DNA from: an uncultured Paracoccaceae bacterium
Lineage (GTDB): Bacteria; Pseudomonadota; Alphaproteobacteria; Rhodobacterales; Rhodobacteraceae
NCBI GenBank assembly: GCA_947498985.1
Contig: CANMMF010000001.1
Coordinates: 1-64,000 of the forward strand
DNA: 64,000 bases
Direction of reading: 5' to 3'
The notes beneath the pieces are model-generated. The model was not told where the DNA came from. It ran no database searches and worked only from the letters and a program-made list of their open reading frames with translations. Positions 1 through 9,525 of the stretch are shown one piece after another (position 1 is the stretch's first letter; every line of letters starts with the position of its first letter). Position numbers and translations under genes: made by a program.

Positions 1-725
<725 letters not shown>

Positions 726-838
726 CTCTTTGACGCCTCATCTTTGAAGGGGCCGACCCGACCCGGGGTTTTCATCGCGGGCGATCTATGCCGGAACGGC
801 CCTGAAATCAAGCCTGTTCCTGCCGCCGCGACAAGGTC

Positions 839-1132
839 TCAACCCGGTGTTGCGCCGGCGTGCAGCAAGGGGCCGATCTGCTCGATCAGGTTGGTCCGGA
901 TGCAGCCGTCAAACCGTGCCGGCACCCGGGCCAGGGTCGCTGCATCGTCGATGCCGCTGGAAAAGCCGCTGCCGTCATATGGCCCCGAGAGGATGACCGC
1001 CGCGCCCGCCTCCTTCATCCGCCGCGTGAACCGGTGCGGCCAGCCCCAGAGCGGCGGCGCGTCATCGATCGGAACGGCGATGACCCGGTTGCGACAGACC
1101 CGCGGCACGACACCCGACCAGCCCATCGCCAT
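839..1132 (-). pseudogene. C-terminal fragment of a glycerophosphodiester phosphodiesterase-like protein
   Basis: This 97-codon frame resembles only the C-terminal third of GDPD-family enzymes, which hydrolyse glycerophosphodiesters: a WGWPHRF stretch, a strand ending AAVILSGPYDG, and the terminal FDGCIRTNLIEQIGPLL that resembles the family's closing strand and helix. The catalytic N-terminal residues (HRG, E-x-D) are missing. A TAG sits directly before the first ATG, and the frames upstream to 1300 show no GDPD-like sequence, so I read it as a truncated remnant. It could instead be a short expressed protein. The family call rests on remembered similarity, not a search. Confidence 0.45.
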
Positions 1133-1300
1133 CTAGCGCAAAAGGCAGGACGTGTGCGCGGCGCGCTCAAACCCGCGCAACCCGGGCGACGCCTCCGTCG
1201 CGGCGCGGGTCGGCTCGTGCCCGCCACGGACACCAAAGACCGCGCGGCGCGCCTGCGCGTCCCCAACATCCGATCCTCACAGTCTACCCCCGCCGCCGGA

Positions 1301-1882
1301 TCAGCTGTCGGCATCCGCCTCTTCCGGGGCTGCCGGATCCGCCGGATCCGCCGCTTCCGCCGGGGCTGCCGGGCTGTCGAACCAGCCCTGCTCTGCCTGC
1401 TGCTCCCGCAGCCAGTCCTCGATGCCCTTGGCGGCATCTTCGGCTAGGATGCGGATCTGCTCTTCGCGGGTGTTGGCCAGCCGCGATTCAAAGACCTTGA
1501 TCACGCTGATCACCTCGGTCTCGGGGTTGAGCTTTTCGCCCGCCGCGTCGTCCCAGACCGTCACGCGCATCGCCAGCGCGGATTTGCCGGGCACCACCGG
1601 CGGCGGCAGCGAATAGGCTTCGACGCTCACCCCGAAATGATAGAACCTGTCGCCGGTAAAGCGGCGGAAGCGCTGCTCGATGGCGGTGTCGACGGCGGTG
1701 ATCCACTCTTCGCGGGTGGCCTCGCGCGACACCAGCAGCTTTTCCAGCTTGGGTGCCACCACTTCGGAATGTCCGAGCTTGAAATCCCCCAGCGGCTGGA
1801 CCGGCCCGGCCAGATCCTGGGTGGCGTCCGTGCAGGCGGTGAGCAGCGCAAGCCCGGCCAGGGCGACGATCTTTCGAAACAT
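1301..1882 (-). CDS. Small predicted lipoprotein of unknown function
   Basis: A 193-residue protein starting MFRKIVALAGLALLTAC: a short charged N-terminus, a hydrophobic stretch and a lipobox (LTAC), so it is probably cleaved and lipidated at Cys17. The track ORF begins 33 codons earlier, but the ATG at 1882 gives the lipoprotein signal and has a GGGGAAAA purine stretch just upstream. The mature part is mixed alpha/beta (RRFTGDRFYHFGVSVEAY, a strand-rich AMRVTVWDD). The C-terminal ~35 residues are low-complexity Ala/Pro/Asp/Glu. I do not recognise a family. It is divergent from the panE-like gene with about 157 bases between the starts. Confidence 0.8.
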   Translation of the reverse strand: MFRKIVALAGLALLTACTDATQDLAGPVQPLGDFKLGHSEVVAPKLEKLLVSREATREEWITAVDTAIEQRFRRFTGDRFYHFGVSVEAYSLPPPVVPGKSALAMRVTVWDDAAGEKLNPETEVISVIKVFESRLANTREEQIRILAEDAAKGIEDWLREQQAEQGWFDSPAAPAEAADPADPAAPEEADADS

Positions 1883-2039
1883 ACAGGTTTTCCCCTTCGG
1901 CAACGCCGTCCTCGATAGCGCATGCCGGATGCCGGTGCAATTGCAAGGCGTGCCCCCAGGCGCGGCAAAGCGCTGTGGCATATGACATGTCTGATGCTAG
2001 ACTGGCGCGGGGGATTGTGAAGACATGGGGGACGATGTC

Positions 2040-2960
2040 ATGAGAATTGCGACCATGGCCACCGGCGGGATCGGTGGATTTCTGGCGGTGAAACTGACGA
2101 AAAGTGGACACGAGGTGGCCGCCATCGCGCGCGGCGCGCATCTGAACGCGATCCGCGAAAACGGGCTGACGCTGGAGGGGGCCGCCGGTACCGAAAAGGC
2201 GCGTCCCTGGATCGCGACGGACAAGCCGCAGGAGGTGGGGCCGGTCGATGCCATCATCTTCGGCGTCAAGGGCGACGCTTTGGAGAGCGCGGGGCAAGAA
2301 TGCAAGGCCCTGCTGGGGCCGAACACGATTGTCGTACCGTTTCTCAACGGGGTCGAGGCGTCGGACAGGTTGGCGCGGGTGCTGCCCGAACATCACGTGG
2401 CCAACGGCATGGCGCAGGTCTCGACCACCATTTCCGAACCCGGTGTGATCAGGCAGACCGGCGCGTTTCAGGCCTTTACCTTCGCCGAGCGCGACAGCCG
2501 CCCGTCAGAGCGGGTCGACGCCTTGCGACAGGCGATCCGCGAGGCCGGTGTGCAGGCGCCCGACACCGACGATATCGAGCGCGATCTGTGGTGGAAATTC
2601 GTGTTGTTCTCTGCGCTCTCCGGGGTGACGGCGGCGGCGCGCTGTACGGTGGGCGACATCCGGTCCCATCCGCCGCTGGCGGCCCTGTTCCGCAAGGCGG
2701 TTTCGGAAACCTTGGCCATCGCCGGGGCCAGGGGGGTCACCCTGCCCGACGATGTCGAGGCGGATATCTGGTCGCGCGTGGAGGCGTTTCCCGGCGACGG
2801 TCGCGCCTCCACCGCCATCGATCTGGAACACGGACGCCCGCTGGAGATCGACTGGGTCTCGGGCGCCGCGGCGCGCATCGCACAGGAGGTCGGGGTCGAC
2901 GCGCCGACTCATGCAACGCTTTACGCGCTGCTGCTGCCCTACAAGAACGGTCGGGGGTGA
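2040..2960 (+). CDS. Ketopantoate reductase (PanE/ApbA) family protein
   Basis: NADP-dependent reductase of the PanE/ApbA family; the classical member reduces 2-dehydropantoate to pantoate in CoA synthesis. The N-terminus MRIATMATGGIGGFLAVKL is the Rossmann nucleotide-binding loop, with ATGGIGG in place of the usual G-x-G-x-x-G. DLWWKFVLFSALSGVTA matches the family's conserved catalytic Lys segment, followed by the all-helical C-terminal domain. Two ATGs are possible (2025 and 2040); I prefer 2040 because GGGGGA lies 7 bases upstream and it begins right at the fold. Many paralogues act on other 2-oxoacids, so pantoate synthesis is not assured. Confidence 0.85.
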   Translation: MRIATMATGGIGGFLAVKLTKSGHEVAAIARGAHLNAIRENGLTLEGAAGTEKARPWIATDKPQEVGPVDAIIFGVKGDALESAGQECKALLGPNTIVVPFLNGVEASDRLARVLPEHHVANGMAQVSTTISEPGVIRQTGAFQAFTFAERDSRPSERVDALRQAIREAGVQAPDTDDIERDLWWKFVLFSALSGVTAAARCTVGDIRSHPPLAALFRKAVSETLAIAGARGVTLPDDVEADIWSRVEAFPGDGRASTAIDLEHGRPLEIDWVSGAAARIAQEVGVDAPTHATLYALLLPYKNGRG

Positions 2961-3028
2961 GGCGTCGCGTCGCTTGGCCGGGCCGCGGCGGAGACCTATC
3001 TTAGAGGCACGCCAAAGGAAGATGTGCC

Positions 3029-4396
3029 ATGACCGAGATGCGCCCCGTTCAACGCCCCGACATGCCGGTCCGCGTGCCGCTGATGACGAAACATGTGGGG
3101 ATCTGGGGCAGCCTGCAGGCGTCCCGGCGCAACATCCTGTCGATCATTCCGGAGCTTGCGACACGCCAGCCGATGGTCTCTGGCAAGACCGGCAAGCGCT
3201 GGCACATGGTGATGGAACCCGACGCGCTTCGGCGCATGCTGCTGGAAAAGCTCGATGATTATCCCAAGTCGATTGTCACAAAGAACCTGCTGCGGCCAGC
3301 CATCGGCGAGTCGCTCTTTATCGCCGAAGGCGCGCATTGGCGCTGGCAGCGGCGCACCGCCGCCCCGGTCTTTTCGCATCGCAACGTGATGAACCTCGCG
3401 CCGGTCATGTCCGGTGCCGCGGAGCGCTCGGTGGCGCGCATCCACGAGGCGGGTCCGCGCGCGGTGGATTTCCTGCAGGAGATGGTCAGCACCACCTTCG
3501 ACGTGATCTCGGACGTGACGTTTTCCGGCGACGAAGCGTTTGACCGCGACCTCGTGCACCGCGCCATCGATGCCTATATTTCCGAAGCCGGGAAAATATC
3601 CCTCTTTGACATGCTGGGCTTTCCCGATTGGGTGCCGCGCCCCGGACGGATGTTCTCAGCCGGTGGCATGAAGGACATGAAGCGCGTGGCGGATGAGGCC
3701 ATCGAGGCCCGCGCCGCGCGCGGTGCAGAGGGTGTGCCGGATCTGCTGGATCTGCTCCTGTCGGGCGAAGATCCTGAATCAAAACGCAAAATGAATGTGG
3801 GAGAGCTGCGGGACAACCTGCTGACCTTCATCGTGGCGGGTCACGAGACCACCGCCCTGACGCTTGCCTGGTCGCTTTATCTGCTTGCCTTCGATCCCGC
3901 GATCCAGGACCGCGCCCGCGCCGAGGTGAACGAAGTGGTGACGGATGGCGTCGCCACCGGGGGCGATGTGGAAAACCTGGGTTTTATCCGGCAGATCGTC
4001 GACGAGGCGCTGCGGCTCTATCCCCCAGCGGGCATGGTCTCGCGCACCGCGCAAGCCGCAGACACGCTCTGCGGCCGCGAAATCCGGCCCGGCGACACGG
4101 TGATCGTGCCGATCTATGCGCTCCACCGCCATCACCTGCTCTGGGAGGAGCCCGACGCCTTCCGGCCGGACCGCTGGGCGGAGGGCAAGCCTGACCGCTA
4201 CGCCTATCTGCCGTTTGGCGACGGGCCGCGGATCTGTATCGGCGCGTCCTTCGCGCTGCAGGAAGCCGTCATCATCCTCGCCACCCTGATCGCCAATTTC
4301 CGCTTCAAGCCGGTCAAGGGCCGCGATCCGGAACCGGTGATGATCCTGACCCTGCGCCCCGAAGGCGGCGTCTGGCTGGAGGCCGAGCCGGTCTGA
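3029..4396 (+). CDS. Cytochrome P450 monooxygenase
   Basis: Heme-thiolate monooxygenase of 455 residues, soluble bacterial type with no membrane anchor. Landmarks: the I-helix oxygen-binding motif AGHETT (about residues 270-275), the K-helix EALR of the E-x-x-R pair followed by LYPPAG, the PxRW-type meander (FRPDRW), and the heme ligand loop FGDGPRICIG with Cys at about residue 403. The substrate cannot be told from sequence. No ferredoxin or reductase gene adjoins, so electrons must come from elsewhere. It lies 68 bases after the panE-like gene and faces mtlK. A second, only distantly similar P450 lies at 27392. Confidence 0.95.
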   Translation: MTEMRPVQRPDMPVRVPLMTKHVGIWGSLQASRRNILSIIPELATRQPMVSGKTGKRWHMVMEPDALRRMLLEKLDDYPKSIVTKNLLRPAIGESLFIAEGAHWRWQRRTAAPVFSHRNVMNLAPVMSGAAERSVARIHEAGPRAVDFLQEMVSTTFDVISDVTFSGDEAFDRDLVHRAIDAYISEAGKISLFDMLGFPDWVPRPGRMFSAGGMKDMKRVADEAIEARAARGAEGVPDLLDLLLSGEDPESKRKMNVGELRDNLLTFIVAGHETTALTLAWSLYLLAFDPAIQDRARAEVNEVVTDGVATGGDVENLGFIRQIVDEALRLYPPAGMVSRTAQAADTLCGREIRPGDTVIVPIYALHRHHLLWEEPDAFRPDRWAEGKPDRYAYLPFGDGPRICIGASFALQEAVIILATLIANFRFKPVKGRDPEPVMILTLRPEGGVWLEAEPV

Positions 4397-4415
4397 GACC
4401 CGACGCGACGGGTGA

Positions 4416-5882
4416 TCAGGAGGCCAGATACGCGCGGATGGCCGCCTCTGTCCCGTCGCGATGGATCGCCTGCAATTGCGCGGCGAACGCCGACCGAAAC
4501 CGCGCGTTTTCCGCCAGCGCCCCGTAGATCTGCGGCTGTTCCAGCCACAGGCCCGGTATCTCGCGCGCAGCCTCGGCACGTTCGGTCAGGCTGTCCCATT
4601 GCGGGTCGTTGGGTGCAATTTCAGTGCCATCCTCGCGCGTGCCCTGACAATAGCGCGCCCAAAGCGCGGAGACGAGGGCAAGGCCCTCGACCGGACCCTC
4701 CGCCGCCAGCGCGGCCTTGATCGACGGCACGATGAAGCCCGGCTGGCGGGAGGAGCCGTCAAACGCCACCCGCCGCGTCGTGTCGACGATGCGCGGATTG
4801 GCGAAACGCTTCAGGATCATATCGAGATAGGCGTCCGGCGTGAATTCCGGCACCGGCGCGACATAGGGCAGGATCTCGCTGCGCTCGACCTTGGCCAGAA
4901 GCCCGGCGATCGCGTCATGCTCCATGCAGCCCGACACCGTGGGGATCGACAGAAGATCGCCCGCGGCGGCCACAACCTGATGGCCGCCATTGAGGATCCG
5001 GATCTTCATGGTCTCATAGGCATGCACGTCACCCGAAAACGTCGCACCCACCTTGTCCCAGTCCGGGCGACCGGCGCAGAAATTGTCTTCGATCACCCAT
5101 TGGCGGTAGGCCTCATGCGTCACGGGGGCGGCATCGTCGATGCCCAGCGAGGCGGAAAGCGCGATCTCATTGGCGCCGGTGGCGGGCACGATACAATCGA
5201 CCATGGAATTGGGAAAGCTCGCCTGACCGTCGATCCAATCCGCCAGATCCGGGTCCGTGAGCCGCGCCAGAGACACCACCGTCTGCCGCAGGATGTCGCC
5301 ATTGCCCTGAAGATTGTCACAGCTTTGCACCGTGAAGGGCCCGGTGCCCGCGGCGCGGCGCTGGGCCAGCGCGGCGACAATGGCACCAAACGCGGTGCGC
5401 GGCGTGCCGGGATGGCTGGCATCGTGCCTTATGTCGGGATGGTCCGCGTCAAAGCCGCCCTTCGCGGCGCTGTGGTAATACCCGCCTTCTGTCACAGTCA
5501 GGGAGACGATGCGGATGGCCGGGTCGGCCATCGTGGCGATGAGCGTGGCATTGTCCGGCTCGACCGGCAGGAAATCGATCATCGCGCCGGTCACCTCGGC
5601 AGCGGACCCGTCCGGATCAAGCTCGATCAGCGTGGTCAGGCAATCCTGCGCCAGAAGCTTGTCGCGCATGACGCTGTCGCCGGCGCGGACCCCCGCCCCG
5701 ATGATCGCCCAGTCATGCGCCTCGCCCTGCTGCATCAGCCGGTGCAGATACCAGGCCTGATGCGCGCGGTGAAAATTGCCAAGCCCGATATGCACGATCC
5801 CCGGCGTCAGCGCGCTGCGATCATAACGCGGGACAAGCACCTCTTGAGGCAGGGAGTTCAGGCTTGCTTTGCCGAGTTTCAT
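4416..5882 (-). CDS. mtlK: Mannitol 2-dehydrogenase (polyol dehydrogenase family)
   Basis: NAD-dependent oxidation of D-mannitol to D-fructose (family members also take D-arabinitol or sorbitol). The 488 residues are the usual length for monomeric long-chain polyol dehydrogenases. Visible features are the nucleotide-binding IVHIGLGNFHRAHQAWY near the N-terminus and the catalytic K-x5-N-x2-H motif as KIRILNGGHQ. It is the last gene of the smoEFGKS-mtlK operon, 28 bases after smoS, the position it has in the Rhodobacter sphaeroides polyol operon. It would feed fructose into central metabolism; no fructokinase gene follows here. Confidence 0.93.
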   Translation of the reverse strand: MKLGKASLNSLPQEVLVPRYDRSALTPGIVHIGLGNFHRAHQAWYLHRLMQQGEAHDWAIIGAGVRAGDSVMRDKLLAQDCLTTLIELDPDGSAAEVTGAMIDFLPVEPDNATLIATMADPAIRIVSLTVTEGGYYHSAAKGGFDADHPDIRHDASHPGTPRTAFGAIVAALAQRRAAGTGPFTVQSCDNLQGNGDILRQTVVSLARLTDPDLADWIDGQASFPNSMVDCIVPATGANEIALSASLGIDDAAPVTHEAYRQWVIEDNFCAGRPDWDKVGATFSGDVHAYETMKIRILNGGHQVVAAAGDLLSIPTVSGCMEHDAIAGLLAKVERSEILPYVAPVPEFTPDAYLDMILKRFANPRIVDTTRRVAFDGSSRQPGFIVPSIKAALAAEGPVEGLALVSALWARYCQGTREDGTEIAPNDPQWDSLTERAEAAREIPGLWLEQPQIYGALAENARFRSAFAAQLQAIHRDGTEAAIRAYLAS

Positions 5883-5910
5883 CGTCGTGTTCCTTGCTCG
5901 CTGGCCGCGC

Positions 5911-6678
5911 TCAGCTCATCCAGTTGCCGCCGTCCACATTGTAGGTCTGCGCCACGATATATGCGGCGGCATCGCTGGCCAGAAAGACCGCCATTCCCGT
6001 CAGGTCCTCGGCGGTGCCCATGCGGCCAAAGGGCACGGCTTGCCCGACCTCTTTCTTTTTCTGCCCGGGCGCCTTGCCTTCGTATTTGGCAAAGAACGCA
6101 TCGACCCCGTCCCAGTGTTCCCCGTCCACCACACCCGGCGCGATTGCGTTCACGTTGATGCCGTGCTGGATGAGGTCGAGACCGGCCGATTGCGTCAGGC
6201 TGATCACCGCGGCCTTGGAGGCGCAATAGACCGCCACAAGTGCCTCGCCGCGGCGGCCGGCCTGGCTGGCCATGTTGATGATGCGCCCGCCCTTGCCCCG
6301 CGCGATCATGTGGCGGGCGACGGCCTGCAGCGTGAAGAGCGGACCGGCCACGTTGATGTCGAACACCCGCGCGTAATCGGCGCGCGCGATCTCGACAATC
6401 GGGGCGGCGGTGAAGAGCGCGGCGTTGTTGATCAGGATATCGATATGGCCCAGCGCATCGACGGTCTGCGCAACCGCGGCATCGATGCTGTCCTGCCGAG
6501 TCACGTCCATCTCGATGGCCACCGCGCCGATCTCGGCCGCGGCCTGACTTGCGCGGTCGATGTCGATATCGGCAATCGCGACCTGCGCGCCTTCGGCGAT
6601 ATAGGCCTTGGCAAACGCCAGCCCGATGCCACGCGCGGCCCCGGTGATCAGCGCGGTTTTGCCATCGAGCTGGCGCAT
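5911..6678 (-). CDS. smoS: Sorbitol dehydrogenase, short-chain dehydrogenase family
   Basis: NAD-dependent SDR of 255 residues, predicted to oxidise D-sorbitol to D-fructose (and galactitol to tagatose in R. sphaeroides SmoS). Motifs: the cofactor loop TGAARGIG (from residue 12), the NNAA segment, the catalytic Ser in INMASQAG, and the Y-x3-K pair as YCASK. The track ORF starts 65 codons too early; the true ATG at 6678 overlaps the smoK stop as ATGA, which implies translational coupling. The function is supported by position between the transporter genes and mtlK. Confidence 0.92.
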   Translation of the reverse strand: MRQLDGKTALITGAARGIGLAFAKAYIAEGAQVAIADIDIDRASQAAAEIGAVAIEMDVTRQDSIDAAVAQTVDALGHIDILINNAALFTAAPIVEIARADYARVFDINVAGPLFTLQAVARHMIARGKGGRIINMASQAGRRGEALVAVYCASKAAVISLTQSAGLDLIQHGINVNAIAPGVVDGEHWDGVDAFFAKYEGKAPGQKKKEVGQAVPFGRMGTAEDLTGMAVFLASDAAAYIVAQTYNVDGGNWMS

Positions 6679-7682
6679 CAGCCGATCCTCAGGCCCTGCG
6701 CGTCGAACTTGTGCAGCTTGTCGAGCTGCGGCGTCAGGAAGATCTTGTCGCCATGTTTCGCCTGGATGTCGCCGGTGATCCGGACGGTGACCATGTCGGC
6801 CAGTCCGGTCTCGTGTACGTGGATGAACGTGTCGGAGCCAAGATGCTCGGCCACACCCACCGTGCCCTGCCACATGCCCTCGGACATGCTGACATCGGTG
6901 TGCTCGGGGCGGATGCCGATGGTGGCCGCGCCATGCTTGTCGGCCTCGGCACCCTTGATGAGGTTCATCTTCGGCGACCCGATGAAACCGGCCACAAACT
7001 CGTTGCGCGGATTGTGGTAAAGCTCCAGCGGGCTGCCGACCTGCTCGATGAACCCGGCGCGCAGCACGACGATCTTGTCGGCCATGGTCATCGCCTCGAC
7101 CTGGTCGTGAGTGACGTAGATCATCGTTGTCTTCAGACGTTCATGCAGCTCCGAGATTTCCAGCCGCATGCCGACCCGCAGGGCGGCGTCGAGGTTGGAG
7201 AGCGGCTCGTCAAAGAGGAACGCCGCCGGTTCGCGCACAATCGCCCGGCCGATGGCCACGCGCTGGCGCTGGCCACCCGAAAGCTGACCGGGGCGGCGGT
7301 CGATGTAATCGGCAAGGTTCAGAACCTTGGCCGCCCCGTCCACGCGCCGGTCGATCTCGGCCTGATCCATCTTGGCCATCCGCAGAGGAAAGGCGATGTT
7401 CTTGCGCACCGACATATGCGGGTAGAGCGCATAGGACTGGAACACCATGGCCAGACCGCGTTTGGCGGGCACGAGATTGGTGGCGTCCTTGCCGTCGATC
7501 TCGATATGTCCCGACGAGATGTCCTCGAGGCCCGCGATCAGCCGCAGCAGCGTGGATTTTCCGCAGCCCGAGGGGCCGACGAACACCGTGAACTCACCAT
7601 CCTCGATGGTCAGATCCAGCGGCGGGATGACCTGAACGTCGCCAAAGCTTTTGGTGACCTGCTTGAGTTGAATTTGTCCCAT
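6678..7682 (-). CDS. smoK: Sorbitol/mannitol ABC transporter ATP-binding protein
   Basis: ATPase subunit of a MalK-type sugar importer on the inner face of the membrane. Walker [10 protein letters not shown] (residues 36-44), Q-loop [13 protein letters not shown], signature [14 protein letters not shown], Walker [12 protein letters not shown] and the switch His in [11 protein letters not shown] are all intact. The C-terminal ~100 residues form the MalK-like regulatory OB domain ([10 protein letters not shown]). 334 residues is normal for the family. It begins 12 bases after the smoG stop and its stop overlaps the smoS start. Confidence 0.95.
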   Translation of the reverse strand: MGQIQLKQVTKSFGDVQVIPPLDLTIEDGEFTVFVGPSGCGKSTLLRLIAGLEDISSGHIEIDGKDATNLVPAKRGLAMVFQSYALYPHMSVRKNIAFPLRMAKMDQAEIDRRVDGAAKVLNLADYIDRRPGQLSGGQRQRVAIGRAIVREPAAFLFDEPLSNLDAALRVGMRLEISELHERLKTTMIYVTHDQVEAMTMADKIVVLRAGFIEQVGSPLELYHNPRNEFVAGFIGSPKMNLIKGAEADKHGAATIGIRPEHTDVSMSEGMWQGTVGVAEHLGSDTFIHVHETGLADMVTVRITGDIQAKHGDKIFLTPQLDKLHKFDAQGLRIG

Positions 7683-7694
7683 GTATCAGGTTCC

Positions 7695-8525
7695 TTATTT
7701 CACCGCGCCGAACGTCAGGCCGCGGACAAGTTGCTTTTGGCTGAACCAGCCCATGATGAGGATCGGCGCAATCGCCATGGTCGATGCCGCGCTGAGCTTG
7801 GCAAAGAAGAGACCTTCGGGGCTCGAGTAGCTTGCGATGAAGGCCGTCAGCGGGGCTGCATTCACCGCCGTCAGGTTGAGTGTCCAGAACGCTTCGTTCC
7901 AGGCGAGGATGAAGTTCAGCAGCATGGTCGACGCGATGCCGGGAATGGCCATCGGCGTCAGGATATAGAGCACCTCTTCCTTGAGCGAGGCGCCATCCAT
8001 GCGCGCGGCTTCGAGGATCTCGACCGGGATCTCGCGGAAATAGGTGTAGAGCATCCAGACGATGATCGGCAGGTTGATGAGCATCATCACGATCACCAGC
8101 CCCGCGCGGCTGTCGAGCAGCCCCATCTTGATGAAGAGCAGGTAGATCGGATAGAGCACCCCGACCGCCGGCAGCATCTTGGTGCTGAGCATCCACAGCA
8201 GGATATCCTTGGTCCGCTTGGAGGGCACGAAAGCCATCGACCAGGCGGCGGGCACCGCGATGATCAGCCCCAGGATGGTCGAGCCGCCCGCGATCAGGAT
8301 CGAGTTCCACAGGAAGCGGGCGTAGTTCGACCGCTCCATCACGACGCCGTAGTTTTCCAGCGTCCAGTCGAAGTTCAAAAACAGCGGCGGGCTGGCGATG
8401 GCCTGGGCTTCGGTCTTGAAGCTGGTCAGGATGGTCCACAGGATCGGGAAGAAGATCAGCAGACCGATGAGCCAGGCGAGACTTGTGTTGATCACCTTGC
8501 GGCGGGGTGTGACTGCGCGTGCCAT
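7695..8525 (-). CDS. smoG: Sorbitol/mannitol ABC transporter permease, second subunit
   Basis: Inner-membrane permease of the MalG type, 276 residues with six predicted hydrophobic segments; the first is TSLAWLIGLLIFFPILWTIL. The EAA loop that docks onto the ATPase is visible as EILEAARMDGASLKEEVLYILTPM. It forms the translocation channel together with SmoF. It starts 2 bases after the smoF stop, and smoK follows 12 bases downstream, so all are probably one transcript. Confidence 0.94.
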   Translation of the reverse strand: MARAVTPRRKVINTSLAWLIGLLIFFPILWTILTSFKTEAQAIASPPLFLNFDWTLENYGVVMERSNYARFLWNSILIAGGSTILGLIIAVPAAWSMAFVPSKRTKDILLWMLSTKMLPAVGVLYPIYLLFIKMGLLDSRAGLVIVMMLINLPIIVWMLYTYFREIPVEILEAARMDGASLKEEVLYILTPMAIPGIASTMLLNFILAWNEAFWTLNLTAVNAAPLTAFIASYSSPEGLFFAKLSAASTMAIAPILIMGWFSQKQLVRGLTFGAVK

Positions 8526-8527
8526 GA

Positions 8528-9394
8528 TCAGTTATCCAGGTTCTTGCCGACGATCCGCATCAGGAAGATCGCGACGATGTTTGCAAGGATGATGGCGTAG
8601 ACACCACCGGCAGAGCCAAGTCCGACATTCTGGCTTTCCAGCACCCGCTGGAAGATCAGGTAGGACAGGGTCCGTGTGCCGAATGCGCCACCCGTGGTCA
8701 CGAAGATCTCTGCGAAGATCGCCAGAAGGAAGATCGTCTGGATCAGCACCACAATGGTGATCGCCCGGCTCAGATGCGGCAGGATGATGTAGATGAAGCG
8801 TTGCAGGACCGGCGCGCCGTCCATTTCGGCGGCCTCGAGCTGCTCGCTGTCGAGCGACTGGATCGCCGTCAGCAGGATCAGCGTGGCAAATGGCAGCCAC
8901 TGCCAGGAGACGATCATGATGATCGAGGGCGTCGCGACATCGGAGAGCCAACTGACCGGTTCGGCGCCGAAGAAGCGCCACAGATGTGCGAAAAGCCCGT
9001 TCACCGGATCCATGAACATGTTCTTCCAGACCAGCGCCGAGACGGTGGGCATCACGAAGAAGGGTGCGATCACGAGGATCCGGACAACCCCCTGCCCCCA
9101 CATCGGCTGATCCAGCAGGATGGCCAGCAGCACGCCGAGGCAGACGGTGATCACCAGCACACCGACCACGATCACCAATGTGGTCTGCACCGCGGGCCAG
9201 AACGAGCTCGATGTGACGAAACGGACGTAATTGTCAAAACCGGCCCAGCCCAGATCACCGCCGCGCAGCGGCAGGTATCTCCGGAACGAGAACCACAATG
9301 TCATGATCAGCGGGACCAGCATCCAGCCCAGAAGCAGGACTACTGCCGGGGCCATCATCAGTCGGGCCGCAGATCGGGAAGCCTTGGTCGCCAT
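8528..9394 (-). CDS. smoF: Sorbitol/mannitol ABC transporter permease, first subunit
   Basis: Inner-membrane permease of the MalF/UgpA type, 288 residues, with a first membrane segment MMAPAVVLLLGWMLVPLIMTLWF and five more. The EAA docking loop appears as QLEAAEMDGAPVLQRFIYIILPHL. It pairs with SmoG. It is separated from smoE by 131 bases containing a stem-loop (9482-9509), a common arrangement that lets the binding-protein gene be expressed more than the membrane genes. Confidence 0.94.
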   Translation of the reverse strand: MATKASRSAARLMMAPAVVLLLGWMLVPLIMTLWFSFRRYLPLRGGDLGWAGFDNYVRFVTSSSFWPAVQTTLVIVVGVLVITVCLGVLLAILLDQPMWGQGVVRILVIAPFFVMPTVSALVWKNMFMDPVNGLFAHLWRFFGAEPVSWLSDVATPSIIMIVSWQWLPFATLILLTAIQSLDSEQLEAAEMDGAPVLQRFIYIILPHLSRAITIVVLIQTIFLLAIFAEIFVTTGGAFGTRTLSYLIFQRVLESQNVGLGSAGGVYAIILANIVAIFLMRIVGKNLDN

Positions 9395-9481
9395 TGGGAT
9401 GCATCTCCTCCGTGGACGCGCAGCCGCTTTGCGGCGCCGTCAGCTCCAGACAACTTGTGAAAACGGGGTACTTGGGGGGGT

Positions 9482-9509
9482 CAGAGGGCGACGGACGCGC
9501 CGCCCTCTG
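9482..9509 (-). terminator. Intercistronic stem-loop between smoE and smoF
   Basis: CAGAGGGCG and CGCCCTCTG form a perfect 9-bp stem with a 10-base loop, 16 bases past the smoE stop on the transcribed strand. No U-run follows, so it is more likely an RNA-stabilising or partial-termination hairpin than a full terminator. It would favour high smoE relative to smoFGKS-mtlK. Confidence 0.55.
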
Positions 9510-9525
9510 GATCGTGCCGGAAGGC

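Noticed and set aside
4461-6158. 565-codon plus-strand ORF
   Set aside because: Shadow of mtlK and smoS.
6711-8600. 629-codon plus-strand ORF opposite smoK/smoG
   Set aside because: Antisense of certain ABC transporter genes; the translation is Asp/His/Arg-rich with no recognisable motif, as expected for high-GC shadows.
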